From NCBI RefSeq assembly GCF_003931855.1, contig NZ_CP034248.1:4340001-4404000 (forward strand): a stretch of 64,000 bases of DNA, read 5' to 3'. Origin of the DNA: Paenibacillus lentus. GTDB taxonomy: Bacteria > Bacillota > Bacilli > Paenibacillales > Paenibacillaceae. The notes under the pieces are model-generated. The model was not told the origin of the DNA and did not search any database. It saw only the letters and a list, made by a program, of their open reading frames with translations. Below, piece after piece: positions 46,245-57,887 of this stretch (within the stretch, counting starts at the first letter, position 1; each line of letters starts with the position of its first letter). The translations under genes were made by a program, and so were the position numbers.

Positions 46245-47288
46245 TTGAAATTACATGTAATCGAAATCAGCCCTGGCGACCGTCTCAAACATGATATTTT
46301 CAATCAATTCGGCGTTTTAATTTTGCATAAAGGGACAGAACTGACAAACGATGCAATTGTCAAGCTCATGCAGCATGGAATTGACTACATCGATATTGAA
46401 CCACGCACTGTAGACATCGACCGCAATTCAAAGGTGAGTAATAACCCGGCCAAGAAGGTTGCGCCACTATTCGACGAGGCCGTCGAAGGATTTGAAGGCA
46501 TATTTCTGGAAGCGCTATCCAGCGGCACCTTTGACGAAGCCAAGGTCGACAATTTGCTGCAGCCTCTAGTCAATGAGTTGGTTGGCCAAAAGGATGTTGT
46601 CTCGCTTCTATTGCTCCTGGAAAATGGTGACAATTATACATATAATCATTCCATGCAAGTCGGAATGCTCTCTTATTATATCGCAACTTGGCTTGGTTAT
46701 CCTAAAGAAGAAGCCTACATAATTGGTAAAGCCGGTTATTTAATCGATATTGGCAAAAGCATGATCTCTCAAGACATACTCAGTAAACCTGGTAAGCTGA
46801 AACCGGAAGAATTTGAAGAGGTCAAGCGCCATACCTTATATGGGTATGATATCATTATCAATTCTACCGGTGACGAACTTTCTGCTTTGGTGGCACTGCA
46901 GCACCATGAACGAGAAGATGGAAGCGGCTACCCCAAGGGCCTACGCAAGGAAGAAATTCATCCGTATGCCAAAATAGCCGCAGTTGCGGACGTATATACG
47001 GCCATGACATCCAATCGCGTATATCAGTCCAAGCAAGAGTGGCTAACGGTACTCCGGGAACTGAATTCCCTCAGCTTTGGCAAACTGTGCCCAGAGCCGA
47101 CCCAAGCACTGATCAGTCACTTATTGCCGAATTTTATCGGTAAAAGGGTGCTGCTCAGCTCCGGAGAAATAGGCTCGATCGTAATGACGAATCAGACCGA
47201 CTTCTTCCGCCCACTCGTCCAAACGGATTCTAGGTTCATAGATCTATCCAAGGAACGTGAAATGTCGATTACTGAAGTATACATATAA
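46245..47288 (+). CDS. HD-GYP-like protein with degenerate HD motif
   Basis: 347 residues from TTG 46245; this start has GGGGTG six bases upstream and gives MKLHVIEISPGDRLKHDIFN, which aligns with the start of the HD-GYP protein at 42240. Domain order is the same. TYNHSMQVGML and the GYP block ALQHHEREDGSGYPKGL are intact, but the HD motif reads YLIDIGKSMI: Ile replaces the His that binds metal. Catalysis is therefore doubtful; it may bind c-di-GMP or serve as a regulator. The C-terminus again has a small barrel-like tail (KRVLLSSGEIGSIV). Confidence 0.85.
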   Translation: MKLHVIEISPGDRLKHDIFNQFGVLILHKGTELTNDAIVKLMQHGIDYIDIEPRTVDIDRNSKVSNNPAKKVAPLFDEAVEGFEGIFLEALSSGTFDEAKVDNLLQPLVNELVGQKDVVSLLLLLENGDNYTYNHSMQVGMLSYYIATWLGYPKEEAYIIGKAGYLIDIGKSMISQDILSKPGKLKPEEFEEVKRHTLYGYDIIINSTGDELSALVALQHHEREDGSGYPKGLRKEEIHPYAKIAAVADVYTAMTSNRVYQSKQEWLTVLRELNSLSFGKLCPEPTQALISHLLPNFIGKRVLLSSGEIGSIVMTNQTDFFRPLVQTDSRFIDLSKEREMSITEVYI

Positions 47289-47304
47289 TTTAATAGTCGC
47301 TCTG

Positions 47305-47335
47305 AACCCTTCCGTATTTTTACGGAAGGGTTTTT
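47305..47335 (+). terminator. terminator after the degenerate HD-GYP gene
   Basis: AACCCTTCCGTA / TACGGAAGGGTT is a perfect 12-bp stem with a tetraloop, followed by TTTCG; T-rich on both strands. Confidence 0.88.
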
Positions 47336-47405
47336 CGATAATAGCATCATAGACTCTTTCGTTAGATGTCGACCATTGCTTTGCTGTAACCGAATCAATG
47401 AATAA

Positions 47406-47777
47406 TTAAAGCCTGTTAACCGAGTAACGCTGACGCTGCAGCTGTGCTCCCTTACGTACGGAAACAAACAGTTTTACGCCAACAGACTCATGACATATCT
47501 TTTCACGTTTTCGACTTTTTGTTCGTTGATTAAACAACTTCTGCCGGCTAGAAATTTGGCTGAGGTAAGGTTCATTTTCATATCGTGCCAGCTTAATGCG
47601 AATACGCTGCTTATATTTTTTTCTTCCTTTCTTTACAGCCAGGCAAAAAGAAATATATACAGGGCGGGTTTGTTGCAGTTCACCCTGAGTTAGCGCTAGA
47701 CTCACAGCCGCATCCTTGCCAGGGGTTATCGTGAAAGGCGTGCTGCCCTTTAATAGATATTTCTGCTGGATCGGCAT
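47406..47777 (-). CDS. basic hypothetical protein downstream of repeat protein
   Basis: 123 residues, not recognised. ATG 47777 has CGGAGG 9 bases upstream; the open frame extends further up but into the preceding gene. Residues 1-65 look like a beta domain (STPFTITPGKDAAVSLALTQ); the second half is strongly basic, with Arg/Lys/Gln-rich stretches (KKGRKKYKQRIRIK, RTKSRKREK). It starts 4 bases after the stop of the carboxypeptidase-regulatory-like protein and is probably translated with it. Binding to nucleic acid or an anionic polymer is possible but only from charge. Confidence 0.55.
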   Translation of the reverse strand: MPIQQKYLLKGSTPFTITPGKDAAVSLALTQGELQQTRPVYISFCLAVKKGRKKYKQRIRIKLARYENEPYLSQISSRQKLFNQRTKSRKREKICHESVGVKLFVSVRKGAQLQRQRYSVNRL

Positions 47778-47781
47778 TGAG

Positions 47782-48642
47782 CTATACCTCCGTTTGCACA
47801 GTTGCCTTAACGCGGTAGGTGCCTGGCGGCACATCCCCGAACAAATATAGACCACCAGCATTTGTACGTGTAATATCAACGACGTTCTCTATGCCGTTAG
47901 AGATTTCGTAAAGAGCAACCGTTGCGTTCGCAAGAGTTGTTCCCGTCGAGCGGTCGGTAATAATTCCACTAACCGTTCCTGTGTTGGCGTCTGGATCCAC
48001 GGATAGAACGAGATCAAGCGGAGCAAATTGCCGACCGGCAATCGTAACCTCCGCGCTCTCACTCGATAAATATCCAGCTATAGACGCTCGAATTAAGTAC
48101 GTTCCACTAGGCAAGTCAGAGAATAAATATTGGCCCGCCGAGTTGGTCTGGACACTCCCGAACAGGGTCTCGGTCCCTCCCGTTACCTGAAACAGCTGGA
48201 CAGTGGCACTGACTATCACCTGACTGCTTGCACTGTTACGCACAATTCCAAAAATGGCTCCTAACGTTGCTGTTGGATCAGCCTGCATTATAATCGTAAC
48301 CGTTGTAGGTCTGCCCTGGGCTACGGACAATGGAATTCGTGTAGGCGTTGTATAACCAGGCTCGGATGCTGTAATAAAATAAGAGCCTACTGGGATATCC
48401 GGGAAGGTAAATCGTCCCTGTGGATTGCTGTTGGTATGGTCAAACGGATTACCGCTTGCATCAAATAACTGCACGGTAGCCCCGCTTAGCGGAGTTCCGT
48501 TCGACAGCTGAACAATTCCCTGTACAACGCCCACTTCGGCTGCTGGAGCTGCCTCCAACGAAAGATTGATTTGTTCATCTTCATGCCCATTTATCACAAT
48601 CGGATCACTCGGCTGTAGCCTATATGAATCAACTCTTGCCAA
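47782..48642 (-). CDS. triple carboxypeptidase-regulatory-like repeat protein
   Basis: 286 residues from TTG 48642 (AAGGTGG 8 bases upstream); the frame is open 114 bases further without a ribosome binding site. Three tandem beta-sandwich repeats of ~85-90 residues: VVQGIVQLSNGTPLSGATVQ, IFGIVRNSASSQVIVSATVQ and TVSGIITDRSTGTTLANATV, each with a G-x-Y/F-x-F-x-D-(L/I/V)-P-x-G-(S/T)-Y core. This is the CarboxypepD_reg / Cna-B-like fold of surface or coat proteins. No signal peptide is seen, so the location is unclear; spore surface is one option. Cotranscribed with a basic protein. Confidence 0.75.
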   Translation of the reverse strand: MARVDSYRLQPSDPIVINGHEDEQINLSLEAAPAAEVGVVQGIVQLSNGTPLSGATVQLFDASGNPFDHTNSNPQGRFTFPDIPVGSYFITASEPGYTTPTRIPLSVAQGRPTTVTIIMQADPTATLGAIFGIVRNSASSQVIVSATVQLFQVTGGTETLFGSVQTNSAGQYLFSDLPSGTYLIRASIAGYLSSESAEVTIAGRQFAPLDLVLSVDPDANTGTVSGIITDRSTGTTLANATVALYEISNGIENVVDITRTNAGGLYLFGDVPPGTYRVKATVQTEV

Positions 48643-48811
48643 TAGATTCACCACCTTTGTAATTATGTTACTTACTATATGAAGCTGTCGGAGCATCGGC
48701 GTAGTTAAGAGCCCCCGTAGAACATAAATAAAATATGTACCTAAGCAATTGGCCATCTATACGAAGTAATTGGAAATACACTCTGAAATTAATTAAACTA
48801 AGCTTATAAGA

Positions 48812-48853
48812 AAAACAAGCTACCCCCTGCCTAAACAGGGGGTAGCTTGTTTT
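48812..48853. terminator. strong bidirectional terminator at the end of the suf operon
   Basis: AAACAAGCTACCCCCTG / CAGGGGGTAGCTTGTTT is a perfect 17-bp stem with a 6-base loop and A/T runs on both sides, 22 bases beyond the sufB stop. Confidence 0.92.
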
Positions 48854-48875
48854 CAAGTTCTATAAGAGATCTGAT

Positions 48876-50273
48876 TTATCCTATGCTTCCTTCCATCTCG
48901 AACTTGATGAGACGGTTCATTTCTACCGCATATTCCATCGGCAACTCTTTTGTAAACGGCTCGATGAAGCCCATAACGATCATTTGTGTCGCTTCATCCT
49001 CGGTCAAGCCGCGGCTCATCAGGTAGAATAATTGATCCTCGGACACCTTCGATACAGTTGCCTCATGCTCCAGAACGATGTTATCGTTCATGATTTCGTT
49101 ATAAGGAATTGTATCGGAAGTAGATTCGTTATCCAAAATGAGCGTATCGCATTTAACGTTGGATTTCGCGCCCTCAGCCTGGCGGCCGAAGGAAGCCAAA
49201 CCGCGGTAGGTTACCTTACCGCCGTGCTTACTAATCGATTTGGAGACAATCGTGGACGTTGTATCTGGTGCCAAATGAATCATCTTCGCCCCAGAATCCT
49301 GATGCTGATTCTTGCCTGCTACAGCGATCGACAGCACGCTGCCCTTCGCGCCCCGTCCTTTCAGCACAACAGCAGGGTATTTCATCGTCAGCTTGGAGCC
49401 GATATTGCCGTCAACCCATTCCATTGTCGCATTTTCTTCAGCTACAGCCCGTTTGGTTACGAGATTGTAGATGTTAGGAGCCCAGTTCTGGATCGTCGTA
49501 TAGCGAACACGTGCGTTCTTCTTACAAATAATTTCAACAACAGCACTATGCAGTGAGTTTGTGCTATACACCGGAGCTGTACAGCCTTCCACATAGTGGA
49601 CAAAGCTGTCTTCATCTGCAATAATAAGCGTTCTCTCAAACTGCCCCATATTTTCCGAGTTAATGCGGAAGTAGGCTTGCAGAGGGATTTCACATTTTAC
49701 GCCCTTAGGTACGTAAATGAAGCTTCCTCCGGACCAAACAGCACTGTTCAGTGCCGCAAATTTATTATCTGTTGCCGGAACGATTGTTCCGAAATATTCG
49801 CGGAAAATTTCTGGATGCTCCCGCAGCGCAGTATCTGTATCGCTAAAGATAACGCCCTGCTCTTCCAGGTCCTTCTGCATGCTGTGGTATACGACCTCAG
49901 ATTCGTACTGAGCGGATACACCAGCCAGGAACTTTTGTTCCGCTTCCGGAATACCTAGCTTGTCAAACGTTTCTTTGATTTCTTGTGGAACCTCTTCCCA
50001 GGTCTTTCCTTGCTTCTCAGATGGTCTAACATAATACTGAATATCATCAAAATCGAGCCCATCCAAATCCCCGCCCCAACGTGGAGTAGGCATTTTCTCA
50101 AATTGCTCGAGTGATTTTAAACGGAAGTCAAGCATCCACTGTGGTTCATTCTTAATTTTCGAAATTTCCTCAACGATCTCGCGAGTCAGGCCCTTGCCTG
50201 TCTGGAAAATAGATTTATGTTCGTCGCGGAAACCATATTTGTATTCCCCAATATCTGGAGCCTTCTTAGCCAT
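48876..50273 (-). CDS. sufB: SufB, Fe-S cluster assembly scaffold
   Basis: 465 residues, full length. N-terminal [19 protein letters not shown], core beta-helix with [21 protein letters not shown] and [33 protein letters not shown], and the C-terminal [19 protein letters not shown] motif. It builds clusters with SufC and SufD in the cytoplasm. AAAGGAGG upstream of ATG 50273. Last gene of sufCDSUB. Confidence 0.97.
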   Translation of the reverse strand: MAKKAPDIGEYKYGFRDEHKSIFQTGKGLTREIVEEISKIKNEPQWMLDFRLKSLEQFEKMPTPRWGGDLDGLDFDDIQYYVRPSEKQGKTWEEVPQEIKETFDKLGIPEAEQKFLAGVSAQYESEVVYHSMQKDLEEQGVIFSDTDTALREHPEIFREYFGTIVPATDNKFAALNSAVWSGGSFIYVPKGVKCEIPLQAYFRINSENMGQFERTLIIADEDSFVHYVEGCTAPVYSTNSLHSAVVEIICKKNARVRYTTIQNWAPNIYNLVTKRAVAEENATMEWVDGNIGSKLTMKYPAVVLKGRGAKGSVLSIAVAGKNQHQDSGAKMIHLAPDTTSTIVSKSISKHGGKVTYRGLASFGRQAEGAKSNVKCDTLILDNESTSDTIPYNEIMNDNIVLEHEATVSKVSEDQLFYLMSRGLTEDEATQMIVMGFIEPFTKELPMEYAVEMNRLIKFEMEGSIG

Positions 50274-50293
50274 GGTGGATTACCTCCTTTAAT

Positions 50294-50712
50294 TTATGAC
50301 TCTTGAATCCCTTTCTTCAATGCGTTCCAGGCTAGCGTCGCGCATTTGATCCGTGCAGGAAATTTATTTACTCCGGATAGAGCCTCGATATCTTCCAGTT
50401 CGTCAAATTGAACCTCCTCGCCCTTCATCAGCGAAGAGAATCGTTCTGCTAACTGGAGGGCATGCTCGAAGGTAAGCCCCTTGACGGCCTCTGTCATCAT
50501 CGATGCGGAGGACATACTGATCGAGCAGCCTTCTCCAGTGAAGCGCGCGTTCTTTACGATTCCTTCTTCAACGATAAGCTGTAGAGATATGCGATCCCCG
50601 CAGGTCGGATTATTCAAATCCACAGTCAAGACGTCATCATCAAACTTACCCCGGTTACGGGGATTTTTATAATGATCCATAATAACGCGTCGATACAAGT
50701 CATCCAATTGCA

Positions 50713-50713
<1 letters not shown>
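50294..50713 (-). CDS. sufU: SufU, zinc-dependent sulfur acceptor
   Basis: 139 residues. Three Cys of the IscU-like fold are present: NPTCGDRISL, GEGCSISMSS, and IKCATLAW. The SufU-specific insertion FEHALQLAERFSSLMKGEE lies between the second and third Cys. It takes sulfur from SufS by zinc-ligand exchange in Firmicutes. Start overlaps the sufS stop as TAATG. Confidence 0.96.
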
Positions 50714-53225
<2,512 letters not shown>

Positions 53226-53249
53226 CTTAGCTCCTCCTTCCTTCTCGCG

Positions 53250-54032
53250 TTAAACTTGCTCTCCCACTGTCTCGTCAACAATACCAAGCTCTTCCTTAAT
53301 CCAATCGTATCCGTCCTTCTCCAAACGCTCAGCGAGCTCTGGACCGCCGGATTTCACGATGCGTCCTTGCATCATAACATGGACAAAATCAGGCTTGATG
53401 TAGTCTAAGAGGCGTTGGTAGTGAGTAATGATCAAGAATCCGCGATCCTCACTGCGCATAGAGTTCACACCTTCGGCTACGATGCGTAATGCGTCAATGT
53501 CAAGACCGGAGTCAACCTCGTCAAGAATAACGATCTTTGGATCAAGGAGCATCATTTGTAAAATTTCGTTCCGTTTTTTCTCACCGCCAGAGAAGCCTTC
53601 GTTCAAATAACGATGGGCAAATTCAGGATTCATTTCAAGCTCCTTCATTTTGCTCTCCATTTGGCGGATAAATTTAATGAGGGAAACTTCATTGCCTTCC
53701 CCACGGCGGGCGTTAATCGCACTGCGAAGGAAGTCGGAATTCGTCACTCCGGCAATTTCGCTCGGATATTGCATAGCAAGGAACATCCCCGCGCGAGCAC
53801 GCTCATCCACTTCCATTTCCAGTAAATCCTCTCCGTCAAGGAGTACTTTTCCTTCGGTAACTTCATACTTAGGATGACCCATTAACGCGGAAGCCAGCGT
53901 ACTTTTCCCCGTTCCGTTCGGTCCCATGATGGCGTGGACTTCCCCACCCTTTATTTCAATATCGATTCCCTTAAGAATCTCCTTTTCTTCTATTGTCGCT
54001 TTAAGTCCTTCAATAACGAAATGTGTAGCCAT
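53250..54032 (-). CDS. sufC: SufC ATPase
   Basis: 260 residues from ATG 54032; the open frame begins at 54050 but that ATG contains the Shine-Dalgarno itself (ATGGAGGGAGC), so the second ATG is used. Walker [13 protein letters not shown], signature [13 protein letters not shown], Walker [13 protein letters not shown]. It powers cluster assembly with SufB/SufD. First gene of the operon, with a 5' UTR hairpin and a palindromic operator upstream. Confidence 0.97.
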   Translation of the reverse strand: MATHFVIEGLKATIEEKEILKGIDIEIKGGEVHAIMGPNGTGKSTLASALMGHPKYEVTEGKVLLDGEDLLEMEVDERARAGMFLAMQYPSEIAGVTNSDFLRSAINARRGEGNEVSLIKFIRQMESKMKELEMNPEFAHRYLNEGFSGGEKKRNEILQMMLLDPKIVILDEVDSGLDIDALRIVAEGVNSMRSEDRGFLIITHYQRLLDYIKPDFVHVMMQGRIVKSGGPELAERLEKDGYDWIKEELGIVDETVGEQV

Positions 54033-54080
54033 ATTTATTGCTCCCTCCATTAAGTCGTTAAATAATTAACGTATATTATT

Positions 54081-54098
54081 AAAGGGACGCCTCCCTTT
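54081..54098 (-). promoter_or_regulatory. 5' UTR hairpin of the suf transcript
   Basis: AAAGGGA / TCCCTTT with a tetraloop begins about a dozen bases after the predicted -10 box and is followed by an AT-rich leader. It may stabilise the mRNA. Confidence 0.4.
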
Positions 54099-54106
54099 GC
54101 TCCTGC

Positions 54107-54112
54107 ATTATA
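54107..54112 (-). promoter_or_regulatory. sufC -10 box
   Basis: TATAAT preceded by TGTGC on the minus strand; 17 bases upstream lies TTCTAA, a weak -35 that is part of the operator palindrome. Confidence 0.6.
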
Positions 54113-54129
54113 GCACAATAATTCTCACT

Positions 54130-54171
54130 TTAGAATTATTCTAAGTGATTCTCATTGATTCTCATTTTATT
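54130..54171 (-). promoter_or_regulatory. Fur/PerR-like operator array upstream of sufC
   Basis: TTAGAATTATTCTAA (54130-54144) is a perfect 7-1-7 palindrome close to the PerR consensus TTATAATNATTATAA. It is followed by two copies of TGATTCTCAT (54146-54155, 54156-54165) and, on the left, ATTCTCACTT. The array of GAGAAT units overlaps the -35 region, so iron- or peroxide-linked repression by a Fur-family protein is likely; which member cannot be told. Confidence 0.6.
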
Positions 54172-54452
54172 CTAACCTACTTCAGAGGCTTAATCAACGT
54201 GACTCAGCTTGAAATAGGCCATATAGAGTGCTGTTTTGGTGCTGTTTTAAGGAAAAACAGACGTATCCTTCCTTCTTTTGTCGTAAACATGTCGTAAGTA
54301 ATCTGTTGAAGTAGACAACTGTCATTACTTCTCGGAAAATCTGCGGCACCGGGAATAAAGTTCATATTTCCACGAGCACGTTTGCTCCGGGAACTCCAAA
54401 CTAAGAAACACTTCACAACTATGCACAAGCTAGGATGAGACAGGCGCTCAAG

Positions 54453-54485
54453 AAAAAACAGCCCCAGGGACTCCCTGTTAGGCTG
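54453..54485 (-). terminator. dps terminator
   Basis: On the minus strand CAGCC...CAGGG-AGT-CCCTG...GGCTG nests two stems and is followed by TTTTTTC. Confidence 0.75.
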
Positions 54486-54499
54486 CCTTTATTGCTTTC

Positions 54500-54534
54500 A
54501 GGGGCTTAACCGTTATGAGCGAAATTAAGCCCCT
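54500..54534 (-). other. hairpin directly after dps
   Basis: AGGGGCTTAA / TTAAGCCCCT, a perfect 10-bp stem with a 15-base loop, starts 20 bases after the dps stop. It lacks a T tract and may protect the mRNA end or assist the terminator 15 bases further on. Confidence 0.55.
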
Positions 54535-54553
54535 ACTGTGCTACTTACTCGCC

Positions 54554-55027
54554 TTATCCTAAATACGTACGAAGCATCCACATATGCTTCTCCAAATCGC
54601 CTTTGAAGCCGGTCAACAAATCGGCTGTCGCTTCATCGCCTTCTTTGTCTGCAAGCTCGATGCCTTCCTGGCACGATTCCGACAGGGTGGCGAAGTCCTC
54701 AACCAACGTCTGAACCATAGCACGCTCGTCTTCCTTCCCGGTAGCTTCCTGAATCGTAGCGATTTCCAGATACTCTTTCATCGTAGCCGCCGGACTTCCT
54801 TTAATCGTGAGCAGGCGTTCGGCAACGGCATCCATTTTCTCAGTAACCTCATCATAAAACTCTTCAAATTTAGCATGTAACGTAAAGAAATTTTCACCTT
54901 TAACATACCAATGATAACTGTGTAATTTAACATACAATACGTTCAGGTTAGCAACCTGCTCGTTAAGTACCTGTTCCAAACTAGCCTTACCTGTCTTATT
55001 CGCAGACTGTGAATCAGCTTTAGCCAT
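54554..55027 (-). CDS. dps: Dps family ferritin-like protein
   Basis: 157 residues. The Dps signature LYVKLHSYHWYVKGENFFTLH contains the His of the ferroxidase site, followed by FEEFYDEVTEKMDAVAERLL with the partner Asp/Glu of the neighbouring subunit. It stores iron and protects DNA from oxidants. GAGGGATTGACTT precedes ATG 55027. Adjacent to the suf operon, both linked to iron. Upstream, ACATATTATTATATGT (55047-55062) overlaps a TATAAT box and may be a PerR-type site. Confidence 0.95.
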   Translation of the reverse strand: MAKADSQSANKTGKASLEQVLNEQVANLNVLYVKLHSYHWYVKGENFFTLHAKFEEFYDEVTEKMDAVAERLLTIKGSPAATMKEYLEIATIQEATGKEDERAMVQTLVEDFATLSESCQEGIELADKEGDEATADLLTGFKGDLEKHMWMLRTYLG

Positions 55028-55342
55028 AAGTCAATCCCTCATTTCTACATATTATTATATGTTCACCTCAGAGCGCGAAAATCATGCCTGAAATGAATAC
55101 ATGTTATTTAGCGGGCGCAACACCCGTAATATTATGTTACCCTAGTCCAGTTTTTACGAAACAACATAAGCATTTTTGCTTCCGCTCTGTATACATCATA
55201 ACCGATTTGGGGGGATTTCAAAAAAGTAATGCCAATAACATAGTTTTCCGATATACTAACTTTAAACTTATTTAAATGATGTTTTCTATATTTTAAATAG
55301 AAGCAAATTTAAACAGATAATACATTTGGAGGTGTCTTAAAT
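55028..55342. other. divergent promoter region of dps and mtnK
   Basis: About 315 bases. Near dps: palindrome ACATAT-TATT-ATATGT (55047-55062) around a minus-strand TATAAT. Near mtnK: AT-rich DNA and GGAGGTG 9 bases before ATG 55343. I looked for an S-box (SAM-I) leader, known upstream of mtnKA in Bacillus, and do not see its conserved stems. A 63-codon plus frame (55084-55275) is not convincing. Confidence 0.5.
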
Positions 55343-56566
55343 ATGTCCTTATATCATGCCTTTTCACCAGAGGATGCCATAGCCTATGCCAAGTCGATTA
55401 CCGGTTTTTTCGCCGCGAATGCCCTACTTGCTTGTGAAGAGATTGGGGACGGTAATTTGAATCTGGTGTTCAGAATTTCCGACCCGCAGCAAAATAGGAG
55501 TCTAATCATCAAACAGGCCCTGCCTTATGCCAAAGTCGTTGGAGAATCATGGCCGCTTAGCCTCGATCGCGCCCGCATCGAACGGGAAGCGCTGGAAATT
55601 CAGCACCAGCTCTGCCCTGAGCTCGTCCCAGCAATCTATGGGGGAGATAACGAGCTGGCGATTACCGTCATGGAGGACTTGTCAGACTATACGATTCTGC
55701 GCCAAGGTCTAATCGACGGAAACACCTACGACAATTTTGCAGAGCATATCGGCCTTTTTATCGCTACCACACTGTTCTACACCTCTGACCTGGGGATGAA
55801 TCAGCAGGACAAAAAGCTGCGATCCGCGCGTTTTGCTAATCCTGATTTGTGCAAAATTACCGAGGACCTCATTTTTGAGGATCCGTACCGAAATGCGGAT
55901 AATAACAACTTTACAGAAGACATTCGTTCGGAAGCCGAGAAGCTGTGGCAGGATCATGCCCTCCATCTGGAAGTGGCCTTGCTTCGAGAGAAGTTTCTTA
56001 CGCACGGAGAGGCGCTGCTCCATGGCGATTTGCATACCGGCAGCATCTTCGTCACCTCCGACTCCACCAAAGTGATCGATCCCGAATTTGCCTACTACGG
56101 ACCGATCGGCTTTGATATTGGGGCTGTTATCGCAAATTTACTGTTGAATTACGCTGCACAGCCCGGCTGGTGCGACAATCATGATATTTTACAGGAGCGC
56201 CGGGCATGGCTTCTTTCAACCATTAACGGCGTATGGAATCATTTTGAGCAAAATTTCCGCAAGCTTTGGGATGCAAACGGCATAGACTTCATGTCGAAGA
56301 CGCCTGGTTACCAAGATCTCTACATGAGAAAAATACTCCAGGACACAATCGGCTTTGCTGGCTGCAAAGTGATTCGCCGAATCGTGGGACTATCTCATGT
56401 CGCGGACATTGATACGATTGAAAGTGAACTACACCGCCGTCAAGCTAAGATCACGGCACTGGAGATCGGCAAACGGCTTGTAAAGCAAGGCAGAATGGCG
56501 GCTTCCATAGCCGAGGTGATTGAATGGGCCGAAGCGGCCGCAGCCAAGGAAGGTGCTAACGTATGA
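55343..56566 (+). CDS. mtnK: S-methyl-5-thioribose kinase
   Basis: 407 residues, full length. Kinase fold with [12 protein letters not shown] as nucleotide loop, [18 protein letters not shown], catalytic loop [13 protein letters not shown], metal-binding [17 protein letters not shown], and the C-terminal [14 protein letters not shown] region specific for MtnK. It phosphorylates methylthioribose in methionine salvage. GGAGGTG upstream. The stop overlaps the mtnA start (ATGA). Confidence 0.96.
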   Translation: MSLYHAFSPEDAIAYAKSITGFFAANALLACEEIGDGNLNLVFRISDPQQNRSLIIKQALPYAKVVGESWPLSLDRARIEREALEIQHQLCPELVPAIYGGDNELAITVMEDLSDYTILRQGLIDGNTYDNFAEHIGLFIATTLFYTSDLGMNQQDKKLRSARFANPDLCKITEDLIFEDPYRNADNNNFTEDIRSEAEKLWQDHALHLEVALLREKFLTHGEALLHGDLHTGSIFVTSDSTKVIDPEFAYYGPIGFDIGAVIANLLLNYAAQPGWCDNHDILQERRAWLLSTINGVWNHFEQNFRKLWDANGIDFMSKTPGYQDLYMRKILQDTIGFAGCKVIRRIVGLSHVADIDTIESELHRRQAKITALEIGKRLVKQGRMAASIAEVIEWAEAAAAKEGANV

Positions 56567-57669
56567 CAACTGAGCCTCATAACAATAACACCGATCTCTC
56601 CCTAGCAAAGCAGCAAAGCAACAAGCCTCTGCTTAGTCTCTGCTGGGATCAGGGCAAGCTCCTGATGCTTGATCAGCGACTGCTGCCTGAGAAGATCGTT
56701 TTTCTAGAATTAACGACTCCAGAAGAGGTATGGGAAGGTATACATACCATGAAGGTGCGGGGAGCTCCAGCTATCGGCATCGCTGCGGCCTATGGCGTGG
56801 TGCTGGGAGCGTACTCCTTCCAAGGAGACAACAACAAGCACTGGCTGGAGCACGTACTGGCTGCTGCCGATCATTTGGCCACGTCGCGCCCGACGGCGGT
56901 TAACCTGTTCTGGGCGCTTGACCGAATGAAAGAGCGGGCTGCACAGCTCGCGAAGGATCAGAGCAGCCGCGCTTTACGTAATGAGGGATTGCTGGCAGAA
57001 GCGGTGGCGATTCATCGGGAAGATGAAGAAGTATGCCGAAAAATCGGACAGCATGCACTCCCCCTGTTTAATTCAGGGATGGGAGTCCTTACTCATTGCA
57101 ATGCCGGAGGCCTGGCTACCGCCAAATACGGCACGGCTTTAGCCCCATTTTATCTCGCGCAGGAGCAAGGTATATCCCTTAAAATATACGCCAACGAAAC
57201 AAGGCCTGTTCTTCAGGGGGCAAGACTGACCGCCTTCGAGCTACAGCAGGCTGGCATCGATGTAACCCTGCTCTGCGACAACATGGCCGGCCTAGTCATG
57301 TCCAAAGGCTGGATTGATGCTGTCATCGTAGGGACAGACCGAGTTGCCGCTAACGGCGATGTGGCAAATAAAATCGGGACATACAGCCTTGCTGTGTTGG
57401 CGAAAGCCCACAACATTCCATTCTACGTGGCTTCGCCATTGTCCACGATCGATCTGGATACAGAGAGCGGAGAGCTCATTCCTATTGAGGAACGTCCGGA
57501 GCATGAAGTAACTGAAGGGTTTGGTAAAAGAACGGCACCATCCGGCATTAAAGTATTCAATCCTTCCTTTGATGTTACTCCGCATCATTTAATAACGGCC
57601 ATTATTACAGAGAAAGGGATCATTAAACCCCCATTTCGTGACAATTTGGCAGCCTTGTTGAAGCCCTAG
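56563..57669 (+). CDS. mtnA: S-methyl-5-thioribose-1-phosphate isomerase
   Basis: 368 residues. Signature blocks: [35 protein letters not shown] with catalytic Cys, [15 protein letters not shown], and [19 protein letters not shown] with catalytic Asp. Converts methylthioribose-1-phosphate to methylthioribulose-1-phosphate. It forms the mtnKA operon; later salvage genes are not in the window. No terminator with a clean T tract is seen after it. Confidence 0.96.
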   Translation: MTTEPHNNNTDLSLAKQQSNKPLLSLCWDQGKLLMLDQRLLPEKIVFLELTTPEEVWEGIHTMKVRGAPAIGIAAAYGVVLGAYSFQGDNNKHWLEHVLAAADHLATSRPTAVNLFWALDRMKERAAQLAKDQSSRALRNEGLLAEAVAIHREDEEVCRKIGQHALPLFNSGMGVLTHCNAGGLATAKYGTALAPFYLAQEQGISLKIYANETRPVLQGARLTAFELQQAGIDVTLLCDNMAGLVMSKGWIDAVIVGTDRVAANGDVANKIGTYSLAVLAKAHNIPFYVASPLSTIDLDTESGELIPIEERPEHEVTEGFGKRTAPSGIKVFNPSFDVTPHHLITAIITEKGIIKPPFRDNLAALLKP

Positions 57670-57887
57670 TGCAACCATCGTTATACTCAAGGTGTAGAGA
57701 GTATATTGTAATTTTTTTCATCTTTTTTCAGAAAATGCACTTTCTATTGTAACTATAAGAGAAAAAGTTTTAATTTGAACCTTTAGGGCTATGATTGTCT
57801 ATCAAGCGATGCTATGATTAATGGGTAATTTCATAATTACCTGACATCTAAGAGCAACGATACTTAACATGTGTTACTGGGGGATTT

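Larger units (their letters stand above)
54051..54553. other. suf promoter region and dps terminators
   Basis: About 500 bases. Left part: 5' UTR, promoter and operator of sufC (54081-54171). Right part: two hairpins after dps (54453-54534). A 74-codon minus frame (54204-54428) has no ribosome binding site and no family features; I do not call it. Confidence 0.6.

Noticed and set aside
54204..54428. 74-codon minus-strand ORF between sufC and dps
   Set aside because: No ribosome binding site, no family features, and it lies in a region used by promoters and terminators.
55063..55342. SAM-I (S-box) riboswitch upstream of mtnK
   Set aside because: Expected from Bacillus mtnKA, but the conserved S-box core sequences and a leader terminator are not visible; the region is AT-rich without the needed stems.
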